A DNA stretch of 64,000 bases from Lentisphaeraceae bacterium (lineage in GTDB: Bacteria; Verrucomicrobiota; Kiritimatiellia; RFP12; UBA1067), in the NCBI GenBank assembly GCA_004551905.1, contig SFPL01000025.1, forward strand, positions 8,514 to 72,513, given 5' to 3'. This document shows, in pieces, positions 19,408-28,652 of the stretch (within the stretch, counting starts at the first letter, position 1; every line of letters begins with the position of its first letter). Made by a program: the position numbers and the translations under genes. Below the pieces are notes generated by a model. It was not told the origin of the DNA. It saw only the letters and a program-made list of their open reading frames with translations, and did not search any database.

Positions 19408-19974
19408 ATGCAGGAGAAAACCGCGCCGACGGCGCTCGTCCCGCTGGCCGACGGCTACGAGGAGATCGAGGCGGCGACCATCGTCGACGTCCTGCGCCGC
19501 GGCGACGTCGAGGTGACGACCGCCGCGGTCGGCGGCTCGCTCGAGGTCCGCGGCGCCCACGGCATGGGCACCCGCGCCGACGCGCTCTTCGCCGAGGTGC
19601 AGGAGCGGGACTTCGACGCGATCGTCCTGCCGGGCGGCGGCGAGGGCACCGACAACCTTCGCAAGTGCAGTGCGCTCCTGGAGCGAATCGTGCGCCAGCG
19701 CGAGCAGCGCGGGCTCCTCGCGGCGGTCTGCGCGGCGCCGACCGTCCTCTCCGCCGCGGGCGTACTTTCGCCCAACCAGCACGCCACCTGCTACCCCACC
19801 TGCCAGCTTGAGCTCGACTGCCCGTGGATCAACCAGCCGGTCGTCGAGCACAACGGCATCGTCACCGGCCAGGCGCCGGGCTCGGCGATGCTCTTCTCGC
19901 TCGTGGTTCTCAAGGTCCTCGCCGGCGAACAGGTGGTCCGCAAGGTCGCCCGGGGCATGGTGTTCGATTTCTGA
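19408..19974 (+). CDS. DJ-1/PfpI (YajL-type) family protein
   Basis: A 188-residue protein with the DJ-1 fold. The nucleophilic-elbow cysteine is C108 in AAVCAAPTVL, and the acidic partner lies in GYEEIEAAT near residue 17. The block VLPGGGEGTDNL is typical. The family includes protein/nucleotide deglycases and redox chaperones; which activity this one has cannot be told from sequence. It begins 13 bases after the RRM gene and ends 3 bases before the CLC gene, so the three are probably co-transcribed. Confidence 0.88.
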   Translation: MQEKTAPTALVPLADGYEEIEAATIVDVLRRGDVEVTTAAVGGSLEVRGAHGMGTRADALFAEVQERDFDAIVLPGGGEGTDNLRKCSALLERIVRQREQRGLLAAVCAAPTVLSAAGVLSPNQHATCYPTCQLELDCPWINQPVVEHNGIVTGQAPGSAMLFSLVVLKVLAGEQVVRKVARGMVFDF

Positions 19975-19977
19975 CGG

Positions 19978-21435
19978 ATGCTCGAGCGGCTGTCGATCTC
20001 GTCCTTCAGGTTCTTACTCGCGGGCAAGGGGCTTTCGTTCCGCACCACGGGGAAGTACCTGGGCGAGTCGATGTTCGTCGGCATCGTCGTCGGGCTCGCG
20101 GCGGCCGCGTTCCGCTGGATGATCCACTGGGGGCGTGTGCTGCTGCTCGACGGCGTCGGGCACCACGCGGAGCTCTCCTGCCTGCACACCGGCTCGGCGG
20201 TGGCGGCCGACTTCTCGGTCGAGGCGATGCTCTGCGACCCGCGGCGCTGGACGCTTCTCGTGCTGCCGATGGTCGGCGCCGCGCTGGGCTGGCTGCTCAT
20301 CCGCCGCTTCTCCAAGCTCGAGAACGCGCGCGGCACTGACTGCGCCATCCGCGCCTACCACCAGCGCGACGGCTACGTGACGAGCGAGGTGGTGCCGGTC
20401 AAGCCGCTCGCCTCGGTGCTTACCGTCGCCTCCGGCGGCTCGGCCGGCTACGAGGGCCCGGTCACGCTCGTCGGCGCTGCCTGCGGCTCGGCGGTCGCGA
20501 GGATGATGAACCTCACCCCTCGCGCGCGGCGCATCCTGATGGCCGCCGGCCTCGCCGCCGGCATCGGCGCGCTCTTCCAGGCCCCGCTCGCCGGGGCGAT
20601 CTTCGGCTGCGAGATTTTCTACTCCTCGAGCGACGTCGAGTACGAGACGATGGTGCCTTCGTTCGTGGCCTCGGCCGTCTCCTACACCGTCTTCGCCTGC
20701 TTCTACGGCTGGGCGCCGCTCTTCTCGATGCCCGGCGAGTGCGTCTACGACTCCGGCCTCAGGCTCTTCCCCTACTTCTGCCTCGCGCTCGTGGTGGCGC
20801 TGGGGGCGCGGTTCTACATCATGTTCTTTCGCGCCACCGAGACCTGGTTCAAGCGCGCGCGCATGCCCGGCCTCGCCAAGGTCGCGCTCGGCGGGCTCGT
20901 GACCGGCGTGATCGGCTTCTTCGTGCCCGACATCCTCGGCACCAGCTACCCGCTCATCGGCGCCTGCCTCTCGGCCGGCTTCGCGTCCGACTTCGGCGCC
21001 GCCGTGCCGCTCTCCGCCGCCGGCTTCTTCTGCTTCTTCGTGATGAAGGCGGTGGCCACCTCGTTCACCGTCGGCTCCGGCGGCTCCGGCGGCGTCTTCG
21101 CGCCGGCGATCGTCTGCGGCGGCTCGCTCGGCGCTGCGGTCGGTCTCTGCTTCCACAGTCTGCTGCCGCCGTCGGTCGGCATCCAGCCTGCGGCGTTCGC
21201 GCTCGTCGGCATGGCCGGCTTCCTCGCCTCGGCGGTGCGCATCCCGCTGACGGCGGTGGTGATCGTGGCGGAGATCTCGGGCAACCACGGCCTGCTGCTG
21301 CCGGCGATGTGGGTGTGCGGCATCTCCTTCTGGCTCAACGACAGCTGGTCGCTCTACCGCAGTCAGCCCCACAGCCGTTTCTCATCGCCGGTCCACCGCG
21401 CGGACATGATCCCAGCCGGGGAGGGCAGGGCGTGA
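19978..21435 (+). CDS. CLC-family chloride channel / transporter
   Basis: A 485-residue integral membrane protein with about ten hydrophobic segments. The second CLC signature is present as GGSAGYEGP, keeping the gating glutamate, and the third as GSGGSGGVFAP. The first selectivity motif (usually GSGIP) is replaced by a sequence around NARGTDCAI, so the anion site may differ from textbook members. There is no C-terminal CBS pair. The last codons overlap the GTG of the next gene. Confidence 0.9.
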   Translation: MLERLSISSFRFLLAGKGLSFRTTGKYLGESMFVGIVVGLAAAAFRWMIHWGRVLLLDGVGHHAELSCLHTGSAVAADFSVEAMLCDPRRWTLLVLPMVGAALGWLLIRRFSKLENARGTDCAIRAYHQRDGYVTSEVVPVKPLASVLTVASGGSAGYEGPVTLVGAACGSAVARMMNLTPRARRILMAAGLAAGIGALFQAPLAGAIFGCEIFYSSSDVEYETMVPSFVASAVSYTVFACFYGWAPLFSMPGECVYDSGLRLFPYFCLALVVALGARFYIMFFRATETWFKRARMPGLAKVALGGLVTGVIGFFVPDILGTSYPLIGACLSAGFASDFGAAVPLSAAGFFCFFVMKAVATSFTVGSGGSGGVFAPAIVCGGSLGAAVGLCFHSLLPPSVGIQPAAFALVGMAGFLASAVRIPLTAVVIVAEISGNHGLLLPAMWVCGISFWLNDSWSLYRSQPHSRFSSPVHRADMIPAGEGRA

Positions 21436-22364
21436 AGCGCGCGGTTCCATACGTCAACGAGTCGGTTGCCACCCGGGACCTGAAGTACTACATCTTCGAC
21501 TGGGACGACAACATCCTCCACATGCCCACCAAGATCCGCATGGAGCGGCTCGAGGACGACGGCACGTGGCGCCCGGTGGAGCTCTCCACCGCCACCTTCG
21601 CGCTGGTGAGGTCCGACACCGAGCACTACCGCGCCCCCGGCGGCAAGTGGCGCGAGGCTTTCCGCAACTTCGAGGACTCCCCGCAGCGAGACAACTTCCT
21701 CGAGGACACCCGCGCCGCGCTCGCGCGCATCGCCGCCGGCGAGCGCCCCGGCCCCAGCTTCAACGCGCTCAGGAAGACGCTCCGGGAAGGGCGCATTTTC
21801 GCGATCGTCACCGCCCGCGGCCACTCCCCCGCCGCCGTAGAGCGCGCGGTGAGGTGCTTCATCGACGAGGTCCTCACCCCAGGGGAGCGCGAGGAGATGA
21901 TGAGCTCGCTGCGCGGCTACCGGCAGTGGCTGGACGGCGTGGGCGACGGCGAGTTCGGCACCGACGAGGAGGAGCTCGACTACTACCTCTCGATGTGCCG
22001 CTACTCTGCCGTCACTTACGAGGGCTTCGCCAAGCGCATGGCGGCGGACCCAATCTACCAGGAGAAGCTCGCCGTCGCCAGCACCGCCGCGCAGCCGGAG
22101 CTCGCCAAGGAGTTCGCGATCCGCGACTTCGTGGAGCACGTCTTCCACATGCTCCGCCGGAGCGGCAACCTCAACCGCCCGGTGTCGATCGGCTTCTCCG
22201 ACGACGACAAGGGCAACGTAAAGTCGGTCTCGCGCTACATCGTGGGCGAGCTCGCCCGCCGCTTCGAGGGCATCAAGTTCGTGGTCTACGACACCTCCGA
22301 CCGCACACTTTCGAAGGGGCGCAAGGTCTGCGTCTCGGGCCAACTCAACCTGCCGGGTTTTTGA
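21432..22364 (+). CDS. HAD-superfamily protein of unknown substrate
   Basis: A 310-residue protein read from a GTG that overlaps the preceding TGA by four bases. Motif I is YIFDWDDN with D23 and D25. Motif II-like IVTARGHS and motif IV-like IGFSDDDKGN follow, all consistent with a phosphohydrolase of the haloacid dehalogenase fold. A cap region lies between them at about residues 40-200. I do not recognise a specific orthologue; phosphatase activity on an unknown substrate is inference. Confidence 0.78.
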   Translation: MKRAVPYVNESVATRDLKYYIFDWDDNILHMPTKIRMERLEDDGTWRPVELSTATFALVRSDTEHYRAPGGKWREAFRNFEDSPQRDNFLEDTRAALARIAAGERPGPSFNALRKTLREGRIFAIVTARGHSPAAVERAVRCFIDEVLTPGEREEMMSSLRGYRQWLDGVGDGEFGTDEEELDYYLSMCRYSAVTYEGFAKRMAADPIYQEKLAVASTAAQPELAKEFAIRDFVEHVFHMLRRSGNLNRPVSIGFSDDDKGNVKSVSRYIVGELARRFEGIKFVVYDTSDRTLSKGRKVCVSGQLNLPGF

Positions 22365-22378
22365 AAGGAGAAAAACAC

Positions 22379-24376
22379 ATGAATACATCAAGAAGGGCAT
22401 TCCTGTCCATGCTCTCAGCCGCCACCGGCGCGTTCGCCGCGCCGAAGGGGCTCTACGCCGCGCTCTCGCCCGAGCGCCGGCTCCGCCTCGGCGTCGTATC
22501 GGACGTGCACATCCAACTCGGCCAGACCGCCGACCTCGCGAAGTGGCGCAAGGCGCTCGAGCACTTCCGCGACGTCAAGGTCGACTGCGTCGTCGTTGCC
22601 GGCGACATCGCCAACGAGGGACGGGTGGCGGAGCTGGAGGCGTTCGCCAAGACCTGGTTCGACGTCTTCCCCGGCGACCGGCGGCCCGACGGCGAGAAGG
22701 TGGAGCGCGTGTTCATCTTCGGCAACCACGATGTCAGCGAATGGAGCCACCGCTCCAGCCAGTCCTACGCGAAGAAGGACGAGAAGGGCAATCCGGTCCT
22801 GGACGCCGACGGGAAGCCGGTGATCGACGAGGAGGAGTTCCGCGCGAAGCACCTCTACTGGTCGCGCGAGGCGGTGTGGAAGCGGCTCTTCGGCGAGGAG
22901 TACTCCCACTTCTACGCCAAGAACGTCAAGGGCTACTGGTTCCTCGCCTCCCATTGGCGCAACGGCGGCGTCGGCGGCAAGCAAGAGTACGAGGCCGTGG
23001 AGCTGCCCGGCTACCTCAAGGAGCACGCCGACGAGCTCGGCCGCGTGAAGCCGTTCTTCTTCGTCCAGCATATGCACCCGCAAGGCACCTGCCACGGCAG
23101 CGACGCCTGGTGGCCGGACTGCGGTCGGAACACCACCGCGGTGCTCAAGGAGTTCCCCAACGCAGTCGCGTTTTCCGGCCACTCCCACTGTGCGCTTGCT
23201 GACGAGCGCGCCGTCTGGCAGGGCGGTTTCACCAGCTTCGGCACCGCCTCGCTCTCCTACTCCTGGCAGCTCCAGGGCGAGTTCGACGGCGACGCCGTGC
23301 CGCCGCCCGGCTGCGAGCCGCTCGGCGGCGGCTACTGCAACGCCGGCTACGTGGTCGACGTCCACGACGGCTTCCTCGCCGTGCGCAGGATCGAGTTTCG
23401 CCACCTGAAGCCGATCGGCGACGACTGGATCGTGCCGGTGCCGCTCAATCCCGCCGCGCCCGAGTTCGCCTTCGCCCCGCGCGCCGCGGCGAAGCAGCCG
23501 CCCGCCTACCCCGAGCAGCCCAAGGTGGAGCTGGACGAAGTCGAGGTCAATAACGGCGGAAAGAAGCTCAGGGTCTCGTTCCCTGCCGTCCAGCAGGGCG
23601 ACAAGTCCCGCTCCCGCGTCTACGGCTACGAGATCACGATGCGGAAGAAGGACGGTACCTCTGCTGCGGTCAGGACCATCCGCTCGGCCGGATGCGACAT
23701 GCCGCTGTCGCTGGAGCCAGACCGCGTCTGCTGGCTACTGCCGGCGACCGCGGCGTTCGTCAGGGACTGCGACTTCGAGATCGTGCCGGTGGACTGCTTC
23801 CGCCGCCGCGCGCCCCGGCGCCGCGGATCGATCGCGCTCTTCGGCGGCGCCTCCGCCTGCTGCCGCGCCGCGACCGCGGCGAAGCGGGTCTGGGAGCGCG
23901 AGCTGGGGATGGGCGTCGATACCTTCGCCGTCGACGGCTCCGGGCTCGTGGTGGCGAAGGAGAAGAACACCGCAGCCATCGGCCAGTTCAACGAGGTGTG
24001 GCGGCACGGCAAGCGCCACGACCTCTACGTGGTGTGGATCGAGCCGGAGGACGTCCCGGCCAAGCCGAAGGCGGTAGCCAAGGCGCTTGGAGAGGTGCTG
24101 TCCCGCATCCGCCATTGCGTTCCGAACGCGAAGATCGCGGTCTTCGCGCCGCTGTCAGCCGCGTCGGCATCCGCTGAGGAGCTTGGCGCGGTCGTCGCTG
24201 CGGTCAAGGACAGCTGCGCGAATGGCGGAGCTAACTGCCTCGACCTCGCCGAAGACGCTGCGTTCAAGGACGGCAAGGCCACCTTCGAGCCGGGAGGCAA
24301 GCGCCTCGACGAGCACGGCTACGCCGTCGCAGCCCCCGCCCAGGCCGCGTTTCTGCGCAAGGTGCTGGAGGGCTGA
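22379..24376 (+). CDS. Exported metallophosphoesterase with degenerate SGNH-like C-terminus
   Basis: A 665-residue protein. The N-terminus NTSRRAFLSMLSAATGAFA is a Tat-type signal. Calcineurin-like metal ligands are all visible: VSDVHIQ, VVAGDIANEGR, FGNHD and FSGHSHC, within residues about 35-290. After a beta-rich middle (about 370-480), residues about 480-665 begin with SIALFGGASACCRAA and end with DEHGYAVAAPAQAAFL, a layout like an SGNH hydrolase but without the GDS serine. An AAAGGAG site precedes the ATG. Possibly a periplasmic phosphodiesterase; the role of the C-terminal domain is unclear. Confidence 0.82.
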   Translation: MNTSRRAFLSMLSAATGAFAAPKGLYAALSPERRLRLGVVSDVHIQLGQTADLAKWRKALEHFRDVKVDCVVVAGDIANEGRVAELEAFAKTWFDVFPGDRRPDGEKVERVFIFGNHDVSEWSHRSSQSYAKKDEKGNPVLDADGKPVIDEEEFRAKHLYWSREAVWKRLFGEEYSHFYAKNVKGYWFLASHWRNGGVGGKQEYEAVELPGYLKEHADELGRVKPFFFVQHMHPQGTCHGSDAWWPDCGRNTTAVLKEFPNAVAFSGHSHCALADERAVWQGGFTSFGTASLSYSWQLQGEFDGDAVPPPGCEPLGGGYCNAGYVVDVHDGFLAVRRIEFRHLKPIGDDWIVPVPLNPAAPEFAFAPRAAAKQPPAYPEQPKVELDEVEVNNGGKKLRVSFPAVQQGDKSRSRVYGYEITMRKKDGTSAAVRTIRSAGCDMPLSLEPDRVCWLLPATAAFVRDCDFEIVPVDCFRRRAPRRRGSIALFGGASACCRAATAAKRVWERELGMGVDTFAVDGSGLVVAKEKNTAAIGQFNEVWRHGKRHDLYVVWIEPEDVPAKPKAVAKALGEVLSRIRHCVPNAKIAVFAPLSAASASAEELGAVVAAVKDSCANGGANCLDLAEDAAFKDGKATFEPGGKRLDEHGYAVAAPAQAAFLRKVLEG

Positions 24377-24386
24377 CGGGCGCGGT

Positions 24387-25130
24387 ATGGAGGAAAGGCT
24401 GCAGAACATAATCGCGCGGGCCGGCGTCGCCTCGCGGCGCGGCGCGGCGGAGCTGGTGGAGTCGGGCGCGGTGACGGTCGACGGCGTCGTCGTGCGCGAG
24501 CCCGGGATGCGGCCGGCGGAGGGCGCGGTGGTGCGCGTCCACGGGCGCCGCGTCGGCGCGAGGGAGCGGACGCGGACGGTGGCGCTCTACAAGCCGGTCG
24601 GGGTGGTGTCGACGATGAGCGACCCGAACGGCGAGCGGACGGTGGCGGACCTCGTGCGCGTCCCGGAGCGGCTGGTGCCGGCGGGCCGGCTCGACCGCGA
24701 CTCCGAGGGGCTGATGGTGATGTCCAACGACGGCGCGCTCGTCAACCGCCTCACCCATCCGCGCTTCGGCCACGAGAAGACCTATATCGTGAAGGTGGCG
24801 GGGCGCTGGAGCGAGGAGAAGCTCGCCACGCTGCGCTCGCCGCTGAAGATGGACGACGGCTACGTGATCCGACCGGTGCCGGTCGAGGTGGTGGAGCTTC
24901 GGCGGGACAACACCGCGGTTCTCAAGTTCGTCCTCGGCGAGGGGCGCAAGCGCCAGATCCGCAAGATGTGCTCGCTCGCGCACCTGGTGGTGCTCTCGCT
25001 CAAGCGGGTGGCGATCGGCGGGTATTTTCTGCCGCAGGACATGAAGCCAGGCGAGTGGCGGGACCTCGGTCCCGGGGAACTTGCGCTCTTGACAAAATCC
25101 GGCGGCGGGTGTATCATTCTCCCCCACTAA
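24387..25130 (+). CDS. rRNA pseudouridine synthase, RsuA/RluB/RluE family
   Basis: A 247-residue enzyme with an N-terminal S4 RNA-binding domain (ERLQNIIARAGVASRRGAAELV) and a catalytic domain whose active Asp lies in AGRLDRDSEGLMVMSNDG. The later GEGRKRQIRKMC motif is also typical. It isomerises a uridine in 16S or 23S rRNA; the target base cannot be assigned. The start is the ATG at 24387, ten bases after the previous stop. The 3' end carries the topA promoter. Confidence 0.92.
   Translation: MEERLQNIIARAGVASRRGAAELVESGAVTVDGVVVREPGMRPAEGAVVRVHGRRVGARERTRTVALYKPVGVVSTMSDPNGERTVADLVRVPERLVPAGRLDRDSEGLMVMSNDGALVNRLTHPRFGHEKTYIVKVAGRWSEEKLATLRSPLKMDDGYVIRPVPVEVVELRRDNTAVLKFVLGEGRKRQIRKMCSLAHLVVLSLKRVAIGGYFLPQDMKPGEWRDLGPGELALLTKSGGGCIILPH
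25089..25117 (+). promoter_or_regulatory. Sigma-70 promoter of topA
   Basis: TTGACA (25089-25094), an exact 17-base spacer and TGTATCAT with TATCAT at 25112-25117, inside the end of the pseudouridine synthase gene. The leader to the topA ATG is about 36 bases and contains AGGAG at 25151. Confidence 0.75.
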
Positions 25131-25159
25131 AGGAACGCGGGAGTGTCCACAGGAGAAAA

Positions 25160-27706
25160 ATGTCGAAGAAACTGCTGATAGTAGAGTCGCCGGCGAAGGC
25201 GAAGACGATAGGAAAGTACCTTGGCGACGGGTTCGTGGTCAAGAGCTCGGTGGGCCACATCCGCGACCTGCCGAAGGAGAACGGCGCGATCAAGATCGAG
25301 GAGCGAGGCCCCGGCAAGTGGACCTTCGAGCCGCGGTATGTGGTCTCGGAGGGCAAGGAGAAGGTGGTGTCCGAGCTCAAGGCGGCCACGAAGAAGGCCG
25401 ACGAGATCTACCTCGCGAGCGATCCCGACCGCGAGGGGGAGGCGATCGCCTGGCACCTGCGCGAGGTGCTCTCGCCCGTCGCCGATGGCAAGCCGTTCCT
25501 CCGCGTCACCTACAACGAGATTACCAAGAGCGCGGTGAAGAAGGCGGTGGAGTCGCCGCGCGACATCGACATGCCGCTCGTGGACGCGCAGCAGACGCGG
25601 CGCATCCTCGACCGGCTCGTCGGCTACCGGATCTCGCCGCTCCTGTGGAAGAACATCAACTGCCCCAACAACCGCACGCTCTCGGCGGGACGGGTGCAGT
25701 CGGTGGCGCTGAGGCTGCTGGTGGAGCGCCAGCGCGAGATCGACGCGTTCAAGCCGGAGACGTACTTCCTGATGGGCGTGGAGGCGAAGAAGGACGGCGA
25801 CGAGAAGATCTTCGCGGCGCGGCTTGCGCGGCTCGACGGCGAGAAGCCGGAAGTGCGCGACCGCGACACGGCCAACCGCATCCTGCTCGACCTCGCCGGG
25901 GCTGCGCTCTCGGTGGAGGACGTCAAGTGCCAGCCGCGCGCGCGCCACGCGCTGCCGCCGTTCACCACCTCGACCCTGCAGCAGGCGGCCTCGAGCGTGC
26001 TCGGCTACTCGCCGGGCAAGACGATGAAGATCGCCCAGGCGCTCTACGAGCACGGCCTCATCACCTACATGCGCTCCGACTCGGTGAACGTCTCCCAGCA
26101 GGCGCGCGCCGCAGCGAAGGAGTTTATCGTCTCGAACTACGGCGCGGAGTACTATCCCGAGAAGCCGAACTTCTACGCCGCGAAGGCCAAGGGCGGCGTC
26201 GAGGCGCAGGAGGCGCACGAGGCGATCAGGCCTACCGACGTCTCGCGGACGCCGCAGGCGTCCGGGCTCGAGGCCCAGGACCTGAAGCTCTACGACCTCG
26301 TGTGGCGGCGGTTCGTGGCCTCCCAGATGGCCGACGCGCGCACCTCGGTGCGCTCGATCTCGCTCAAGGCGGTCAAGCCCGCGCTCGCCCACTCCTACCT
26401 CTTCACCGCCACGGCGACGATTATCGATTTCGACGGCTTCCTCAAGGTTACCAAGCTCTCGCTGAAGAAGAAGACGAAGGACGGCGAGGACGATGAGGAC
26501 AGCGACGAGGTGGCGTACCTCCCCGACGTGAAGGCAGGCGACCCGCTGCAGGCGGTGCGCTGGCTCTCGGAGGAGAAGCAGACCAAGGGCCCGGCGCACT
26601 ACTCCGAGGCGAGCCTCATCAAGGCGCTGGAGGAGAACGGCGTGGGGCGTCCGTCCACCTACGCGGCGACGATCGAGACCCTGAAGCTGCGCGAGTACGC
26701 GAAGAACGAGAAGCGCAAGCTGGTGCCGCTCGAGCGCGGCAAGCTGGTGTGCGACTGGCTGGTGAAGAAGATGGACGACCTCTTCTCCGTGGGCTACACC
26801 GCCAAGATGGAGGCGGAGCTCGACCAGGTGGAGGAGAAGGGCGTCGCGATGGACGACATGCTCAGCGGCTTCTACGCGCGGCTCCTGAAGGAGATCAGCG
26901 ACGCCTCGGAGCCGCCGCCGGACCGCGCCAAGTTCGACGCTGTCTTCGCGCTGCTCGCGCAGGTGAAGGAGTGGAAGCCGGCGAAGAAGGTGGGCAGACG
27001 CGTCTACGACGACCGTGCCTTCGTGGAGAGCGTGAAGGCCCAGGCGGAGGAGGGCACCCGGCCGCTCTCGATGCGCCAGCTGCAGTCGCTTGTACGCGTC
27101 GCCGCCTGGTACCACGACCAGATCCCGGACTGCGAGGCACGCCTCGCCGCCGCGTCGCTGGTGCCGCAGAAGACCATGCAGTCCTTCGCCGACCCGGACC
27201 TGGTGAAGTACTGCTTCGAGAAGATGGACTGCATCCCCGAGCTGCAGAGCAACCGTTTCCTCATCTCGGTGCGCGAGCAGGCCATACACGGCCGCGGCCT
27301 CACCCAGCGCCAGCTCTGGGTGGTCGCGCGCGCGATCCTCGAGAAGGTGGCCGGCCGGCCCGACGAGGCGGAGATACGCGCGCGGCTCTCGGACTTTGCC
27401 GACGCAGCGGTGTCGTCGCCAGCCGACGGCATCGCCGGCGAGCTGCTCCAGATGCTCAAGTCGGTCAAGGTGTTCCGCGCGCCAACCCGCTTCGGCAAGC
27501 GGATCTACGACGACAAGTCCTTCTACAAGTCGCTGACCGAGCAGTACTCTCGCCGCCAAGTGCTCTCGGACCGCCAGGTCGCGGCCCTCAAGCGGATCGT
27601 CAAGGCCTACCGCGAGCAGATCCCCGACTACGATGCGAAGAAGGATGCGCTGGGGCTCGAGTCGAAGGGCAAGGAGGACAAGGAAGGTGGTGACGGCGCC
27701 GAATAG
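25160..27706 (+). CDS. topA: DNA topoisomerase I with an unusual C-terminal repeat region
   Basis: An 848-residue type IA topoisomerase. The TOPRIM domain (about 1-115) has IVESPAKAKTI and SDPDREGEAIAWHL. The catalytic tyrosine is Y303 in GLITYMRSDS, and the EAHEAIRPT block is present. The usual Cys4 zinc-ribbon repeats are absent. Instead residues about 575-840 hold three related helical units with cores like RVYDDRAFVESV...LSMRQLQSLVRVAAWY and RIYDDKSFYKSL...LSDRQVAALKRIVKAY. The start is the ATG after AGGAG. The gene overlaps the recombinase start downstream. Confidence 0.94.
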   Translation: MSKKLLIVESPAKAKTIGKYLGDGFVVKSSVGHIRDLPKENGAIKIEERGPGKWTFEPRYVVSEGKEKVVSELKAATKKADEIYLASDPDREGEAIAWHLREVLSPVADGKPFLRVTYNEITKSAVKKAVESPRDIDMPLVDAQQTRRILDRLVGYRISPLLWKNINCPNNRTLSAGRVQSVALRLLVERQREIDAFKPETYFLMGVEAKKDGDEKIFAARLARLDGEKPEVRDRDTANRILLDLAGAALSVEDVKCQPRARHALPPFTTSTLQQAASSVLGYSPGKTMKIAQALYEHGLITYMRSDSVNVSQQARAAAKEFIVSNYGAEYYPEKPNFYAAKAKGGVEAQEAHEAIRPTDVSRTPQASGLEAQDLKLYDLVWRRFVASQMADARTSVRSISLKAVKPALAHSYLFTATATIIDFDGFLKVTKLSLKKKTKDGEDDEDSDEVAYLPDVKAGDPLQAVRWLSEEKQTKGPAHYSEASLIKALEENGVGRPSTYAATIETLKLREYAKNEKRKLVPLERGKLVCDWLVKKMDDLFSVGYTAKMEAELDQVEEKGVAMDDMLSGFYARLLKEISDASEPPPDRAKFDAVFALLAQVKEWKPAKKVGRRVYDDRAFVESVKAQAEEGTRPLSMRQLQSLVRVAAWYHDQIPDCEARLAAASLVPQKTMQSFADPDLVKYCFEKMDCIPELQSNRFLISVREQAIHGRGLTQRQLWVVARAILEKVAGRPDEAEIRARLSDFADAAVSSPADGIAGELLQMLKSVKVFRAPTRFGKRIYDDKSFYKSLTEQYSRRQVLSDRQVAALKRIVKAYREQIPDYDAKKDALGLESKGKEDKEGGDGAE

Positions 27707-28637
27707 GTTCCTCTCCGGCGATCCGCTCGCACAGCGGTTCTCGGAGCACCTCCACGCGGAGCGCAACGCCTCCGCGAACACTCGCGTTGGCTACATGATG
27801 GACCTCGGCCAGCTCGCGACCTCGGCCTGGGGCGAGGCTGCGGAGCCGCCGTTTCCGTGGGCGGAGCTCGGCGAGGCGCGCGCCCGTGCTTTCCTGCTGG
27901 AGCTCTCGAAGTCTGGCGAGGCGGCGTCGTCCGTCCGCCGCAAGCTCGCCGCCGCGCGCACCTTCTACCGCTACCTCCAGGGCGCGGGGCTGGTGGCCGC
28001 GAACCCGTTTTCGTACCTGCGCGGGCCGAAGGCGAGCCACGCCCTGCCGAAGACGCTCTCGCCGTCCGAGGTGGCCAGGTTCCTCGAGCAGCCGGCGAAG
28101 GACCGCGCCGCCGGAATCGTCGGCGAGGAGACGGCGCTCCGCGACGCCGCGCTCTTCGAGGCGCTCTACTCCACCGGCTGCCGCATCGGCGAGATGACCG
28201 GCGCGAACTGGGGCGACGCCGACCTCGAGCGCGGCACGATGGTGGTGACCGGAAAGGGGTCCAAGGACCGGCTGGTGATCCTGGGCGGGCCTGCCCGCCA
28301 GGCGCTCTGTCGGCTCAGGGCCGCGCTCGCCGCCCGCGGCGCGGAGCTCGTCGCGCGCGACGCGCCGATCTTCCTCTCCGCCCGCGGCGCCAGGCTCTCG
28401 CCGCGCGAGGCGCAGCGGACGATGAAGCGCTATCTCGCCGAGGCGGGCCTGCCGACCGACCTGACCCCGCACAAGCTCAGGCACAGCTTCGCCACACACC
28501 TCCTGGACGGCGGAGCGAACCTTCGGAGCGTCCAGGAGATGCTCGGCCACGCGTCGCTCTCGACGACGCAGATCTACACCCATGTCTCGGTGGAGCGGCT
28601 CAAGGACGCCGTCGCCTCCGCGCATCCGCGGGGATAG
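27687..28637 (+). CDS. Tyrosine recombinase, XerC/XerD type
   Basis: A 316-residue protein starting at GTG 27687 after AAGGAGG at 27671, overlapping the topA end by 20 bases. The N-terminal SAM-like DNA-binding domain (about 10-95) is followed by the catalytic domain with R166 (GCRIGEM), K190 (TGKGSKDR), H262 and R265 (HKLRH), H288 (LGHAS) and Y297 (TTQIYTHV). Size and gene context (housekeeping, next to topA) favour a chromosome dimer-resolution enzyme acting at dif over a phage integrase. XerC and XerD cannot be told apart here. Confidence 0.93.
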   Translation: MVTAPNRFLSGDPLAQRFSEHLHAERNASANTRVGYMMDLGQLATSAWGEAAEPPFPWAELGEARARAFLLELSKSGEAASSVRRKLAAARTFYRYLQGAGLVAANPFSYLRGPKASHALPKTLSPSEVARFLEQPAKDRAAGIVGEETALRDAALFEALYSTGCRIGEMTGANWGDADLERGTMVVTGKGSKDRLVILGGPARQALCRLRAALAARGAELVARDAPIFLSARGARLSPREAQRTMKRYLAEAGLPTDLTPHKLRHSFATHLLDGGANLRSVQEMLGHASLSTTQIYTHVSVERLKDAVASAHPRG

Positions 28638-28652
28638 GGGGAACATCCGGCG

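Noticed and set aside
25127..27781. An 884-codon minus-strand frame opposite topA
   Set aside because: Its translation is low-complexity Leu/Arg/His/Val-rich sequence, while the plus strand encodes an intact topoisomerase with promoter and ribosome site.
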